Origin: Paragordius varius
Taxonomy: Eukaryota; Nematomorpha
Assembly (NCBI GenBank): GCA_964247055.1
Contig: OZ176054.1
Span: 3,968,001-4,032,000, forward strand
Length of the DNA: 64,000 bases
Direction of reading: 5' to 3'
Shown here: positions 25,101 through 38,623 of the stretch, piece by piece
Layout of the letters: every line of letters begins with the position of its first letter
Position numbering within the stretch: position 1 is the stretch's first letter
Made by a program: the position numbers and the translations under genes
Notes under the pieces: generated by a model
What the model was told of the DNA's origin: nothing
Database searches by the model: none
What the model saw: the letters and a program-made list of their open reading frames with translations, nothing else

Positions 25101-27878
25101 AGAGCTATAATAAATAATAATTTTTGCTTAGAAGTTCAAAAAAGCCAAATGCAAAAAACTTTAGTTCTTACTAGAGCGGGTCAATGTTGCTTTTCCTCCG
25201 TTTCTTTTCGCGTTCAGGAATGGCATGCCAATTAAACTGCATACTCCAATCGAAACCACCCAGATTGGTCCCCGAAGCACCACTGTAATGGTACTGAAAG
25301 GTTGTGTCATCAATCACATCTATCACGGGACATACAACATGTCGCCTATCTTCTTTAATCCTTTGTAACAACGGTTCGGCCCAACCTACATTGTCATATT
25401 TGGGAACATGTTGGTTGAATTATTTGTTTCACCATATAACGTCATTTTTTTGTTTAAAAAGTTTGCTCATAGTAAATAAAAATTTGCATTTAATATTAAA
25501 TTATTTGCTGAATTCTGAATCATATTGAATCATATGGTAAACCGTGGGCAAAATTTATAATAATGTTAACAATGTAATAAAAAATGGTCCGTTTAGATAT
25601 GTGCCCTACCTTATCTTCCTAAATCAAATCCAAATTATGTTTTGTATAAAACTATAGAAATATAGACTAATCTGGTTAACATAAGTTTATTTTAAAAAAA
25701 TTTAAAAATGTATACGAATCATCTACCTAGTGAATATTTTATATAATTCAAAATTTAGCCATTTCGACCTTTGTTTTTTCCTTTTAAGCACATATATTAA
25801 TTGATAATTTTAAGATATATAATAAAATAAAATGTTTATTTTCTCGTAATTAATAATATTGTTGTACTTATAAATTTCAAGATTATCAAAATTTTAATCT
25901 CACACAAATTTACATTAATGGTTTCGCTAATAAAATAGCAAAGAAAAAAGTAGTAAACTAACCTTGAGCACATTCAATGTGTGAATCCAAGAAAGTGATG
26001 ACATCCCCCTTGGCATGTTTAGCGCCCAACAAACGAGCTCTGATAAGGCCTTCACGCCGATTAGTTCGAACAACTCTGGCCTTACCCAATTTCGCTAAAT
26101 AATCTTCAAGTCTTGTTTTTAAGTGGTCTATTATGATAGATTTAAATCAGTTAATAGTTTTAAAAAATTTCTTGGAATTGCACGTACAAAAAAATATGTC
26201 AAAAGAATGCATAAGATAGCAAATAAATGATATACAAGTAGCCCCTGTGCTGTAATAATAAGCTTTCAAGCGCCTCTAACAGAGGTGGCCAACATGCAAC
26301 CCTCCGAGATTTTGTGTGCGGCCCGCGAAAAATTTGAATCCATAATTTGCAAACATGATCGTAAAAATCTTAGTAAAATTAATACTTCTTGGACAATTTA
26401 GTTCGTTTTCTTTTTGCAGTCTTATGGAATTTATATAAATTTATAAATGCTCATATTTAAATGGCGAAGCCATTTGTGTTGGTCACCCCCGGTTTATAGA
26501 TTAATATCTGGCTTTTGAATTTGTATTTGTTATATTATTGCAGAGAGCCCTAATTTGGATACCTTTTGACTATATAGGTTGAGGGGATTTTAAGTCATTA
26601 TAAAGCAAACATAAAACAATTGATCATTGGTATTTTTTGTAGAATATACTACATATATATTTAAAAAAAGGATCAAACATATTTTTTTAAATTTTGAATT
26701 GTAATATATCACCCTTTAATTTTCGTTGACTGTAGTTTTAAGGTAGAGATAAAAAAATTATATATAAATACCGCTTATATAATTATGAGTATGACAAATA
26801 CACAAAATGAAAATTTATAAAGGTGAGAAATGGACCAATGACAAAAAGAGACAAAATTGTCACAAAGCTAACTAAATTAAATGTAACTTAACTTTTTATC
26901 CTTAAATGTATCATTTAAAATGTTTTTTTATTAAAAATAAATATAAAGGCACGAAAAATGAAAAACCTGAATAAACAGTAAAAAAATCAATTATCAACAC
27001 AACATATAAACCAAATATCCAATAATTATTTTATTACCAAAAAATTAAGTTATAAAGGTTTTGTTTTGATTAACAAAAAAATATAAAGATATAACATTTT
27101 ATTTTAATATTTAGCCGTAAGATTCATGATAAAAAATCAAGAAATTTGTAGAAATATTTTATTATATAAATATACTTTGACAACTATAAAACCCCAAATT
27201 TTTGGGACAACTTGATATAAGAAATGTTTGAACTCTTAACCTTTCTCATTAAATATTATCATACATCACACAAATTTTAAAATACGAACGGTTTTCAAAT
27301 GATTCGAAACTACATTTTTCCAGTCTAATCAAAATAAACTTTGTAATTTTTCTACGATATTCGGACATGTGAAACGAGGTCAATTAATATTTATAAATAT
27401 CCATATATATATATATATATATATATATATCAAAATAAATTTTATATTTCGATAAATACTCTTGCAACAAGAGTACAGTAGCGTATGGCATAAAACAATA
27501 TTAGTCCAAAGAATTTTTTTTTAAATAATAAGGGGATATTATGGACATGTGTATGTTCAACTAGGGTTATTTTTTTAAAAAAAACATTTTTTATATTCTT
27601 TTATAAACTAATATTGTTTTATGCCATACGCTACTGTATAACATTTTTCACCTAAAAGTATGGAAAAAATTGATATTCTGTCCAAAATATCAAAATGCAT
27701 TATTGTAATATGTGTTCTCAAAAGCATGATTGGAGTCAAACGATTATTAAACCGGGTATAAAAACGGCCTGAAATATGAAAAAATGATTACAACTAATTG
27801 AACTTGAGTGGAGTATTAATATATAAAAAAACTATTAAAAATTGTACAAATTTTCAATTAATATTTATCATTTTGCTA

Positions 27879-27915
<37 letters not shown>

Positions 27916-29986
27916 AAATTAATAAAAGTAATTTAGTTTTCATATTTAACAAAAAGTTATGGCTATAGGGTATGATAAAACTCTAATCTGAAATTTATAA
28001 TGTACAAAAAAAACTCCAAACATTAAATTTAAAGGAACAAAAAAAAACAAAGAAAAAAAGAACAATTTCAGACATTTAGCTTAAAGCGTGGTACAGGTAT
28101 TGTACTTAAAACTAGTATTATATAAGCATTATAAATATGGCATATTTGTAAAAATACTAGCACACCTTACAAAACTCATTTTGATGATTGTGTCTACATA
28201 TTATTATTATTATACTAAGTATTTTTTATATTGTTGTATTTTATGGGAAAAAGGCATTAAAAAATCTATAAACATACATTTGTAATCTTTGACCTTGTAG
28301 GCATATTTTAATATTCTAAATTTAAAAATAAAATGTGTTACAAAAATATAGGTATTATATAAAAATATGATCGATAACAATGTTACCTTATTAGTATATA
28401 CATATATAGCAATAGTATTTTATCACGAGATAAAAGAAATCAAAGGAAATAAAAAACAAAACAAATATGATAAAGGAGGGCATCCGGCAAAATTGAAAAT
28501 TAATTGAAAAACAAAATTTTTTTAATTATGATTTTTTTTCAATTAAAATAAAAATTAATTATTTCGATTGATAATAGGAGAATGAGTCATGATGTGTAAT
28601 TAATTTGTATTAAACTAATTATGTCGTCGATGCTCAGGGGAAACATTAAACTAAATATGTAAACCAAAATTGGTTGAAACAATTATGTATATTGGATGTT
28701 GTGTCTCTCGTTAAAGCAATTTATACGAAAACCTCTGACATTCTAATAGGTAAATACAACTTACCAAAAGTTTTTGACAATTGCAAAGAAATAAAAAATA
28801 ATATGCCTATAACCTGTTAAAATTTATTTTTAATAATAAATGAATTTTACGTTCAATAAGTGTATCTTAAATAACCCAAAAAATTAAAAACAAACATCTA
28901 AATATATAAAATTTCACAGCCATAGTCTAGCTAGCCTATGAAAACAATCTATTACCACGATATAGAAACAAAAATTAAACATTTGAAAAATATCAGAAAA
29001 TTAATCACAAAAAGCGGTTTAGGTTCCACAAAAACGTTCTCGGTTCCAACCCTTGATTATAATAATAATTAGTGATTTTATCGAAAATTGAGTAAAAAAT
29101 AATTAATTTAATATATATAGAGCAAACCTTGATCAGAAAAATCATCGACCAATATAATTTCCTCCAATAAATGGGAAGGTGTTCTATCAATAATAGAATG
29201 AACTCCGCGCAACAACACTGACCAGGCTTCGTTGTGAAAACACATGACAATACTGGTTGTGGGTAGATCGTCATCATATTTTTTGGCTAAACACCTAATA
29301 AAAAATGCATAAAGAGTTCGTTAAAATAGTAAATTTATTCATAGCCAAAAAAACTAAAAAGCCATATTTTACTCAGCATCTCTAACTTCCGGCAGAGAAC
29401 GATGCAAAGATATTTGGTCACTCACGTATTGATTAAAAGCATTCCGTTGCCAACCTTCGTCCATAAGTTTTTGCTGTTCGGGGTTTAAGTTTTTGAAAAC
29501 GACAGCTTCACCGTTTTCACCTTTATGATAAAATTATATTTAGAAAATTGCAAAAAGTTTTTAAATTAGTCATTATTATTTACCATATCCTTTGGGATTA
29601 ACTTTGTCCTCCTGTTTAGGTGGCGGTAGAACGCCTAAACCTGCATCACCAGGGTAACCTGCCCACTTACCAAATGCATCCTGAACATTGTCGAAAAATT
29701 TGCGAGGTAAATTGACAATGTTTTGACCAATTTTATTGAGGTCTAAAGGGAGAGGAGTTACACGTTTAAAAGAATCGAACCCATGGTCTATCGTTTTGTT
29801 ATCATGTTTATCGTTATAAGCCAAAATAAACCAGAGAAGCAACACCCACACAATTGCAATATATGCGAGGCATCGACAAGAAAAAAGAGAATTCGTTAAT
29901 CGTCGCCGATTGTGACGCTTTGATAAATTGTGCATATAAATGTTAAATTTTTGCGGTAAGTTGTGGCATAATATAGAAGAGACCAT
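21091..29986 (-). CDS. GALNT: Polypeptide N-acetylgalactosaminyltransferase
   Basis: Starts mucin-type O-glycosylation in the Golgi by moving GalNAc from UDP-GalNAc to Ser/Thr. Eleven GT-AG exons give 654 aa: 29986-29584, 29520-29373, 29294-29128, 26127-25963, 25385-25172, 25104-24987, 23899-23714, 23470-23342, 22775-22665, 21709-21581, 21285-21091. Type II topology: basic N-terminus (KRHNRRR), membrane anchor at about 40-57, then a Gly/Pro-rich stem. The GT-A domain has [15 protein letters not shown], the metal-binding DSH (287-289; DxH in the family) and WGGEN (395-399). A C-terminal ricin-type lectin domain (about 511-654) has CLD and QxW motifs (QFW, QKW). The lectin tail ends with a short acidic extension. 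Closest to GALNT1/13-like enzymes by eye. Long introns carry MITEs; the shortest is 67 nt. Head-to-head with GRB2. Confidence 0.95.
22380..22542. mobile_element. Tc1/mariner-type MITE (family 3) in GALNT intron 9
   Basis: Inverted ends CAGTATGAATTTTAA and TTAAAATGCATACTG (one mismatch), flanked by TA on both sides (22378-22379 and 22543-22544). 163 bp, no coding capacity. Confidence 0.75.
24222..24564. mobile_element. MITE with iterated inverted ends in GALNT intron 6
   Basis: The two ends are inverted copies over about 60-70 bp, beginning TATACCATT, and each contains two iterations of an AACAATT-n-AATTCACCC module (24251-24300, and its complement at 24478-24552). The centre is AT-rich. No superfamily could be assigned. 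Confidence 0.65.
26280..26491. mobile_element. 212-bp hAT-type MITE, copy 4, in GALNT intron 3
   Basis: Ends CAGAGGTGGCCAACA and TGTTGGTCACCCCCG are imperfect inverted repeats, with a GCGGCCCGCG block just inside the left end. Same style as the copies at 52, 5125 and 20022. The flanking 8-mers (GCCTCTAA and GTTTATAG) agree only partly. Confidence 0.7.
27476..27636. mobile_element. Tc1/mariner-type MITE (family 2) in GALNT intron 3
   Basis: 161 bp. The ends are perfect inverted repeats of about 31 bp starting CAGTAGCGTATGGCATAAAA, flanked by TA on both sides (27474-27475 and 27637-27638). The identity of the two ends argues for a recent insertion. Confidence 0.88.
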
Positions 29987-30094
29987 AAATGTGCTTTCAC
30001 TTCACTTTATAAAAATGTTTGGATAATACGCATGGAATGTTTACTTTGACGAATCAAGCCTGGCGTCAGTTGATTATATGAGTGTTCCGATTGC
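29987..30094. promoter_or_regulatory. Compact bidirectional promoter region, GALNT / GRB2
   Basis: Only 108 bp separate the divergent start codons of two well-supported genes. Both core promoters and 5' leaders should lie here if the first coding exons are the first exons. No obvious TATA element on either strand. Confidence 0.55.
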
Positions 30095-32041
<1,947 letters not shown>

Positions 32042-32876
32042 ATATATTTATCATGAAATTTAAATAAATTATTTATTTTTATCTACATAAATTAGTTTGT
32101 TTCAGAGTTGCCCACCCGTTTTTCCGCGGACTACCTCTATAAAAAATCTTTTTTGCGGGTGTATATGTAAGTTATTACTTAAATACAATATATTATCCTT
32201 TGCAGATTGGGGTGTCTAGCTCAGGCCCTTATTAAATAAAATATTGAGAAGATTAAATATTCTTGAAGCGCTATTGTTTAAAACACAGTGTGCAACAAAT
32301 TCCCTCAAGATATCACACCTGTAGCTTAATATGACCGTTTACATCTACATATTAAAAATACAAGTATAAAAAATTGATAATATTGAAAAAAATTTACACT
32401 TTTTCCATATATGGTTATATTCAGAAAAAAATTATTTTTATAATACGTGATCAAAAATCATAAAACTGATCTATGATATAAATATTATTGATTAAATTTT
32501 TGCAAATTTTGGCACAATACAAAAAGATAATTAAAAAAACCAATTTAGTTTTTGACTAAATATATTATATTAGCAACCTAAATAATACTCATTTAAAATT
32601 AAATTATGTGCCAATTAAGTTTAACTTTATTTGTTAATATATGTTTTACGGGTTAACAAATATTTATTTAGATATATATGTTTAAAATTTTTTATGTAAC
32701 TATATTTAAATTCAATTTTTTTGTATTAATTTTTATAAGAGCTCTATTGATTAATAATTTAGTCATATGAAGAAAGGTAATTTTGTCGACTTGGATATTG
32801 AAATCCTTTGCATATATTTGTTAGTGAAAAATGATATGACGTCCCCCTGCCCTGAGGCGTGTAAAAGCGTAGGAAG
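32042..32876. other. Intergenic stretch after GRB2
   Basis: Very AT-rich, with no supported gene. The GRB2 3' UTR is expected in the first part. Part of a minus-strand ORF from 32759 belongs to the adjoining inverted repeat and is not a gene. Confidence 0.4.
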
Positions 32877-34496
32877 ACGGTAAGGGTCGTCCTGTGTGGA
32901 CAGTGATGGCCCTTTGCTGGATATATTAGATAACAACAGTAATCTATGTATTTATAAAAATAAAAAGTGGTGGCTTTGTGATCTGTTTCCGGAAAACCGG
33001 TAGACTTATTCAAATCTAAGTGTCGAAAAAATATAATCAATGCCCTGACAATAGCTTCACCCTTTTTTTGAATTAGGTCCCCAGTTCGGGCATTCCGTGT
33101 AAAAAACGGGTTTTTTTGAAAACACAAGTCCACAAAAATCGTGTCTTTGAGCCAATTTTCCGGAAAACGTGTTGGACCATTCGATTTCAAATATGATTTT
33201 TTTTACTTATTTTCGATTGCGCCGACATAGTCGTCTCGTTTGGGCCCTCTTTTTATCCGCTTCCCCCGTAAAATGCCATTTTTTTAAAAAACAAAGTCCA
33301 CAAAAATAATTTTTTGAATCTATTTTTCTCCCAAAGTATGAGACCGTAAAAATTCATTAAGGATTCCAGGTATTCCTTGTTAAAAGGCAAAACTTTAGTC
33401 GTGCGTTTCTTTTATTTTGGATTCGGGGTAAGGAGCTACCCGCTAAAAATTGATCCGCCATATCGAAATAGTGGCGGCTAAATTTCAGAACTATCAGGCC
33501 ATATGAGTTCAATCCGTGGTTAAAATATTACTCGTAAAAAGTCAAAAATTTAAGTCAAGCGGATTTTTGGCCCTTTACGCCCTGAAAATTGCGCCTCCAT
33601 AGAATAATTTTTTAATTTTGAGGCAATTTTTCCGAAAACTAATGAGAGCATATGGAATCAATCATGATTCCAGGTATTCTCCGTAAAAAGGCAAAAATTT
33701 TAAACAAGCGCTTTCTTGTATCAGCCTCTGGGTAGGGAGCTACCCGCCTACAACTGCGACACCATATCAAAATTGTGTTGTTTAGGAGTTAATTTTCAGA
33801 AAACATATCAGGCCATATAAGTTTTATAAGGGCCTGAAATATTACCCGTAAAAAGGCAAAAATTTAAGTCGATTTTTTAAATTAGCGGTTAAATAGGCTC
33901 TGGGTAGGGGGCTATCCGCGTATAAATGCGTCACTATATCGATACAGCATGCCTTTGGAGCCAAATTTCAGAAAACTCATGAAACTACGTGAGTTCAATA
34001 AGGCCCTAAAATATTTATTAACCCTTAAAAAACAATATTTTAGTTTAGGGGGTTATTTCAATGAGTCGCTAAGAAAAGTTTTACGCCCTGAAAAATTCGC
34101 CGCCATAAAACAATCTTTTGGTTTTGAAGCAATATTTCCAAGAACATATGGACATTTAATTTCAGATATTCTCCATATAAAGATAAAAATTTTGCCCGAC
34201 GCTTTTTTCATGCCTTTGGATAAGAAGCTACCCAACAAAAACTGTGACACTATGTAGAAATTGCGTTGTTTTGGAACTAATTTAAAAGTTATGCCATATA
34301 AGCTCATTTAAAGTTCGAATAATACCCGTAACTAAGTAAAAATTAACGTCAGTCCTTTTTTATTAACCGTTAATTTAGGGCCTTTATGCCCTATAAATAC
34401 GCCATCATATAACGATTTTTAGTGTTGAGGTTAAGGGTCCTGTGTGGACAGTGATTGCCCTTTGCTGGATATATTAGATAACAACAGTAATATATT
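32877..34496. repeat. Direct repeats flanking the left arm of the large inverted repeat
   Basis: Nearly identical blocks of about 60 bp lie in direct orientation at 32880-32941 and 34436-34496. Both read GTCCTGTGTGGACAGTGAT ... CCCTTTGCTGGATATATTAG then ATAACAACAGTAAT. They bracket the left arm (about 1.5 kb). Each contains a small hairpin, GTCC-ACACA-GGAC on the complementary strand. Confidence 0.75.
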
Positions 34497-36015
34497 TATA
34501 ATATTTTTTGGTAAGACTAGAAACTGCAACTCAAAAAATATTTGTGTTTAACATGGTATAATAATTAAGGAAAAGAAGGATGTGAAAGACATTTGAAACG
34601 TTACAATACATGGGTAAAATGAAGAAATCACTCCCAATGAATATAGGCAATATTAATTATATTTTGTATAGCAATGATTTTTTTATAAATATACTAGCTG
34701 GCCCTGTCAGGCTTCGCTGTGACGTAGTCTCATCAATTATTATTAATAATTTGCAATAAATAGAGTAATGGAGATAAATATATAATAAAAAACATATTAA
34801 ATTAAAAAAAATATTGTTTACTCTAAACACTAAATAATCGTTATATGATGGCGTATTTTTAAGGGCATAAGCTCCAAATTAACGGCTGATTAAAAACGCC
34901 TGACCTTTTTCATCTAGTTACGACTAATATTTCAAGCTTTTCATAAACTCATATGGCTTCATAATGTTCTGTAAATTAGCTCCAAAACATGCGATTTCTA
35001 TATAGCGGGGCAGTTTTCCGGGTAGCCCCTTACCCAGGGGCAGGTATAAAAAAGCGTTGAGCATAATTTTGCCTTTATATGGGGAATATCTGGATTCATG
35101 GATTCCATATGTTCCTATAAGTCTCATAGGTTTTCTGAAATTTGGCTCAAAGGCAGGCTGTATCGATATGGTAACGCAGTTTTTCGCGGGTAACCCCCTA
35201 ATCAGGGGCGAAACAAAATAATGTTCGATTAAAATTTTTGCCTTAATTCGGGAAATACCTGGAATCATGATTGATTCCATATGCTCTAATTAGTTTTTGG
35301 AAAAATTGCCTCAAAACTAAAAAATCATTATGGTGGCGCATTTTTCCGGGCCTAAAGGGCCTACAGCTGATTTTAAAAAACCACACGATCCGAATTTTCG
35401 CTATGTTGCGGGTAATATTTTAAGCCCCTATTGAACTCATATGGAGTATTCTGAAATTTAGCCCCAAAGGCACGCTTTTTCGATATTATGGGGCAGTTTT
35501 TAGCGGGTAGCTCCTTGCAACCAATATAAAACGCACAACTAAAATTTTTGCCTTTCAACAGGGAAAACCTGGAATCCTCATTGAATCACTACGGTCTCAT
35601 ACTTTGGCCGAAAAATAGATTCAAAACATTATTTTTGTGAAATTTTTTTTTTGAAAAATGGCATTTTACGAGGCGAGCGGGTAAAAAGAGGGCCTAAATT
35701 AAAAAAAGCGAGCCGACTATGTTTGGTAAATCGAAAAAAAGTAAAAAAATCATATTTGAAATTGAATGGTCCAACACATATTCCGGAAAATTGTCTCTAA
35801 GACATGATTTTTGTGGACTTCGTTTGCAAAAAAACCCGTTTTTTACAGGAGGTGGGCCCTAACTGGCGCCTAATTCAAAAAAGGGCGAAGCTATTGTCGG
35901 GGCATTCATTAATGATTATATTTTTTCGACATTTGGATTTGAATGGGTCTACCGGTTTTCCGGAAACAATCACAAAGCCAGCATTTTCCATATATTTAAA
36001 TATATAGATTATACA
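32935..36015. mobile_element. 3-kb long inverted repeat of Helitron-like units
   Basis: The left arm (about 32935-34430) and right arm (about 34825-36015) are inverted copies: for example CCGGTTTTCCGGAAAC, AGCTATTGTCGGGGCATT and GTCCAACAC at the right have complements at the left. Each arm contains about 310-bp tandem units with recurring GATTCCAGGTATTC, GGGTAGGGAGCTACCCGC and CAGGCCATATGAGTT blocks. The spacer holds CTAGCTGGCCCTGTCAGG near 34694. Single copies of the unit occur at 8165-8769 and 39738-40240. ORFs running through the arms share the peptide FFTR/QKKGEAI on both arms and are most simply by-products of the repeat. Confidence 0.7.
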
Positions 36016-36385
36016 GACAAATAAATAGCTTAAGTTGTATAAGCACTAGATATTATAGAAAAACTTTTTTGGTTTGTTTAAATTGATTAAGGGAATTACA
36101 GGTTAGTGCCTATATTTTTTGAAAAAATGCATTCTTTTACGATATGATATATTGATAAAAAACATAATTTTATTTAAAAGCCTTAAACCGCTGATGCGCA
36201 TTTTATGGACGCAAAAACCCAGCACTCCATAAAAACAATGTAAGTCAATCAGAATCAACACTATAAAAAGATTTTACTGCCATGGATATTAAAATCCACT
36301 AAAAAATTTTAAATATAAGCAAATCAATATATTCAGTATAATTATAATGTTGTAAGCTGATGTTATCTGACACAACCATACAGTT
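36016..36385. other. Short intergenic stretch
   Basis: AT-rich DNA between the inverted repeat and the inferred last exon of the Cys-rich gene. Nothing further recognised. Confidence 0.4.
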
Positions 36386-37659
36386 TTAACAATTAATAAT
36401 GTGTTTGTGGGATCCTATTTAATTATGTAAAGAATATTAAAAACTATAAATTTTGTAGATGGTTTAATAAATATTATAAAAAGTTTATTTTAAAAAAATG
36501 GTTTAGCAAGAAAATACCTAATTCGCCTTCATTGTAATACAAATTTTGAATGCTAATTCGATTGCAGTCCTCAACGAAAACATCCCTTCTGACTCCATAA
36601 CATGTTTGGCCGCCATCGTTTGAGGGGCTAACAAAACCTTTGTTAACATCGCGACATGTGTCCTGACTTTCAATGACTAATTAATATGCCAAAGAATAAA
36701 TATTTTATTCCTCTCTTATAGTCAAATATTTTAGCGTTAAAGACATTACCTGGCAGATAAAAATGTTGAATTGCAGCCCGGTAGTTTATTTTAATGTTAA
36801 ACCCCATATCTGCTGGATTAATGTATATAAACTTTAATTTTTATATCACTCTTTGGACATGAGTTATGATTAATGTTGTGGTTGATCTCTATGTGTATGA
36901 CACGAGCTTTATTTACCGTTGCAAACAGCAAGACCCGACTCCGACGGGATTACCTGATCATGTAGGATAATGACGTCCCGGGAAGCAATGTCGAAACCGC
37001 TGATTGAGCAGGGCTGGTTACCAATCTTTGGCATCTCCTTCTGAAGTTAAGAGTTGGTTCAAAGGAAGAATCGTTGGTTATTTAACGCGGGTTAATTCTA
37101 GTCGGAGGTAGAGCTGAAACATGGTCGCACGAAGGAGTCGTCAACACTGATGTCCAATATCTCCTGGTCTACCTTAAAGGCCATACTCATTCAGAAGCAA
37201 ATGATGTCCCCTTTTGTACCAAAGATAAAGACCTAAAAGAAAGTCTATATTTGACTCGACATAGACCTTTGTTACTTTGAGGAGTATGGACCTAATTCTG
37301 CTCGTACGGTTATTTAATATCAAATATTGCTTTTACACACCTAACACGGTGAAATGAACATTTTCTTTAAAATATATATAGCTTATAAAACATACTAACT
37401 TACATTAACACACCTATAAAGGCATTTATTTATGTATATAGATACTAACATCAAACCTAAGTTCAGATGTTTCCCGCTGTGAAGCTCTATGCGTTACGGG
37501 TGGGTAGGGACCTTGACGGCAGGTGGACGACGATCTTTCGACGCTAGCTTTACTTGTTTTCGCAAAAAATTCATCGGGAACCTTTTCATCGCATTTTTTA
37601 TATGAATTTTTAACAACTAATACTACAAGGTAATTAATGAATAATGTGGTTAGAAACAT
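36386..37659 (-). CDS. Candidate secreted Cys-rich protein
   Basis: Exons inferred from open frames and GT-AG sites: 37659-37450, 37040-36917, 36676-36518, 36414-36386. They join in consistent phases to 173 aa. Exon 1 gives an N-terminal hydrophobic signal-like run (MFLTTLFINYLVVLVV) then KKCDEKVPDEF. The mature part has about eight cysteines, including STCRQGPYPP, NQPCSISGFD, LAVCN, DTCRDVNKGF and GGQTCYGVRRDVFVEDC. The coding exons are GC-richer than the introns. No family is recognised. Weak points: the first intron (409 nt) contains further open, GC-rich sequence that might be another exon, and the last exon is only 29 nt. Export from the cell is inferred only from the N-terminus. Confidence 0.5.
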
Positions 37660-37789
37660 TAAATTACATAGAGCTTTTTGATAATTATTGATCTAAAAAT
37701 AATCTGTTTGTAGTTCCATCATGTTTAGAAGCTCCTATTACACTGCGTACAAAATTGCGGCGTGGGTTATAATATCCTGATGAAATATG

Positions 37790-38440
37790 AACACCGTGTC
37801 CATAAAAATAACCAATATATTTGATAGGATGTATCATGATTATCATGGTGCTTTTGGTTTTCGTCCTTACATGATTTAATATTTACAGGTTTGATGTAAG
37901 TGCTTCATATGAGAAAAATGAAAAATTTTGCGCACATTTCTTTAAATATATTTTTTTTGAAAGCGAAATGCTTCATTCCAAATATATATATAATTATATA
38001 TTAACTACATGTAAAAAGCAAAACAATATATTTGAATTTTGGTTTTAAGATTTGGGTTATAAAAGTCGCAATTTTTTTTCGCCCTTATAAAATGAGTTTT
38101 CTTTAAATAAAAACAAAAATGCCAATATTGCCCTATAATAAGGTTAAATATAAGCTAAATTATGATATCAATCAAAAATATTTTCAAAAAGGCATATTTT
38201 TTCTAAAATATATTTTTTAGCAAATTTTGTTGAAACCTATTCATACTATTTTGAGGGATGATGCAAAAACGGTATAAAACCGCTTTATTATAAAAACAGT
38301 TTTTCCTTCATCATTATATTAAATGTAAATTGCTTTTTTACGAATATTATGAGCAGGCTAATCAAATTAAATTCTGAAGCGATAGAAATGATTAGCTTCA
38401 TTGAGTAATATAATTTTTACATCACGGAAAAAAAAGGAAA
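37790..38440. repeat. Dispersed repeat, copy A (second copy at 43220-43760)
   Basis: Shares ordered blocks with 43220-43760, for example TATCATGATTATCATGGTGC / TATCAGGATTATGATGC, GCTTTTGGTTTT and GTAAGTGCTTCATAT / ATAAGTGCTTCACAT. Coding capacity and ends are not visible. Class unknown. Confidence 0.5.
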
Positions 38441-38623
38441 TTTCGCTTAAAAGTTTAATTTAAACTATTTAAATTTATTGAAAATTAAAGTTAAATAATT
38501 AAATTTAGTTTAGATGTTCTTTTAACTAACTTTGAGTTTGATTGTTAACTTATTGTTTAGCCTTATTATTATACAACAATCATTAATAAACAATATTCTA
38601 AAAATTTACAAATTATTATAGAG

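Noticed and set aside
36917-37320. Resemblance of a GC-rich patch (GGGATTACCTGATCATGT ... GGTTACC) to 5S rRNA or a SINE
   Set aside because: The conserved 5S internal control elements and stems are not there, and the minus strand fits coding exon 2 of the Cys-rich gene.
37772-37800. CCTGATGA motif on the plus strand as a second hammerhead
   Set aside because: No paired stem II and no GAAA box follow.
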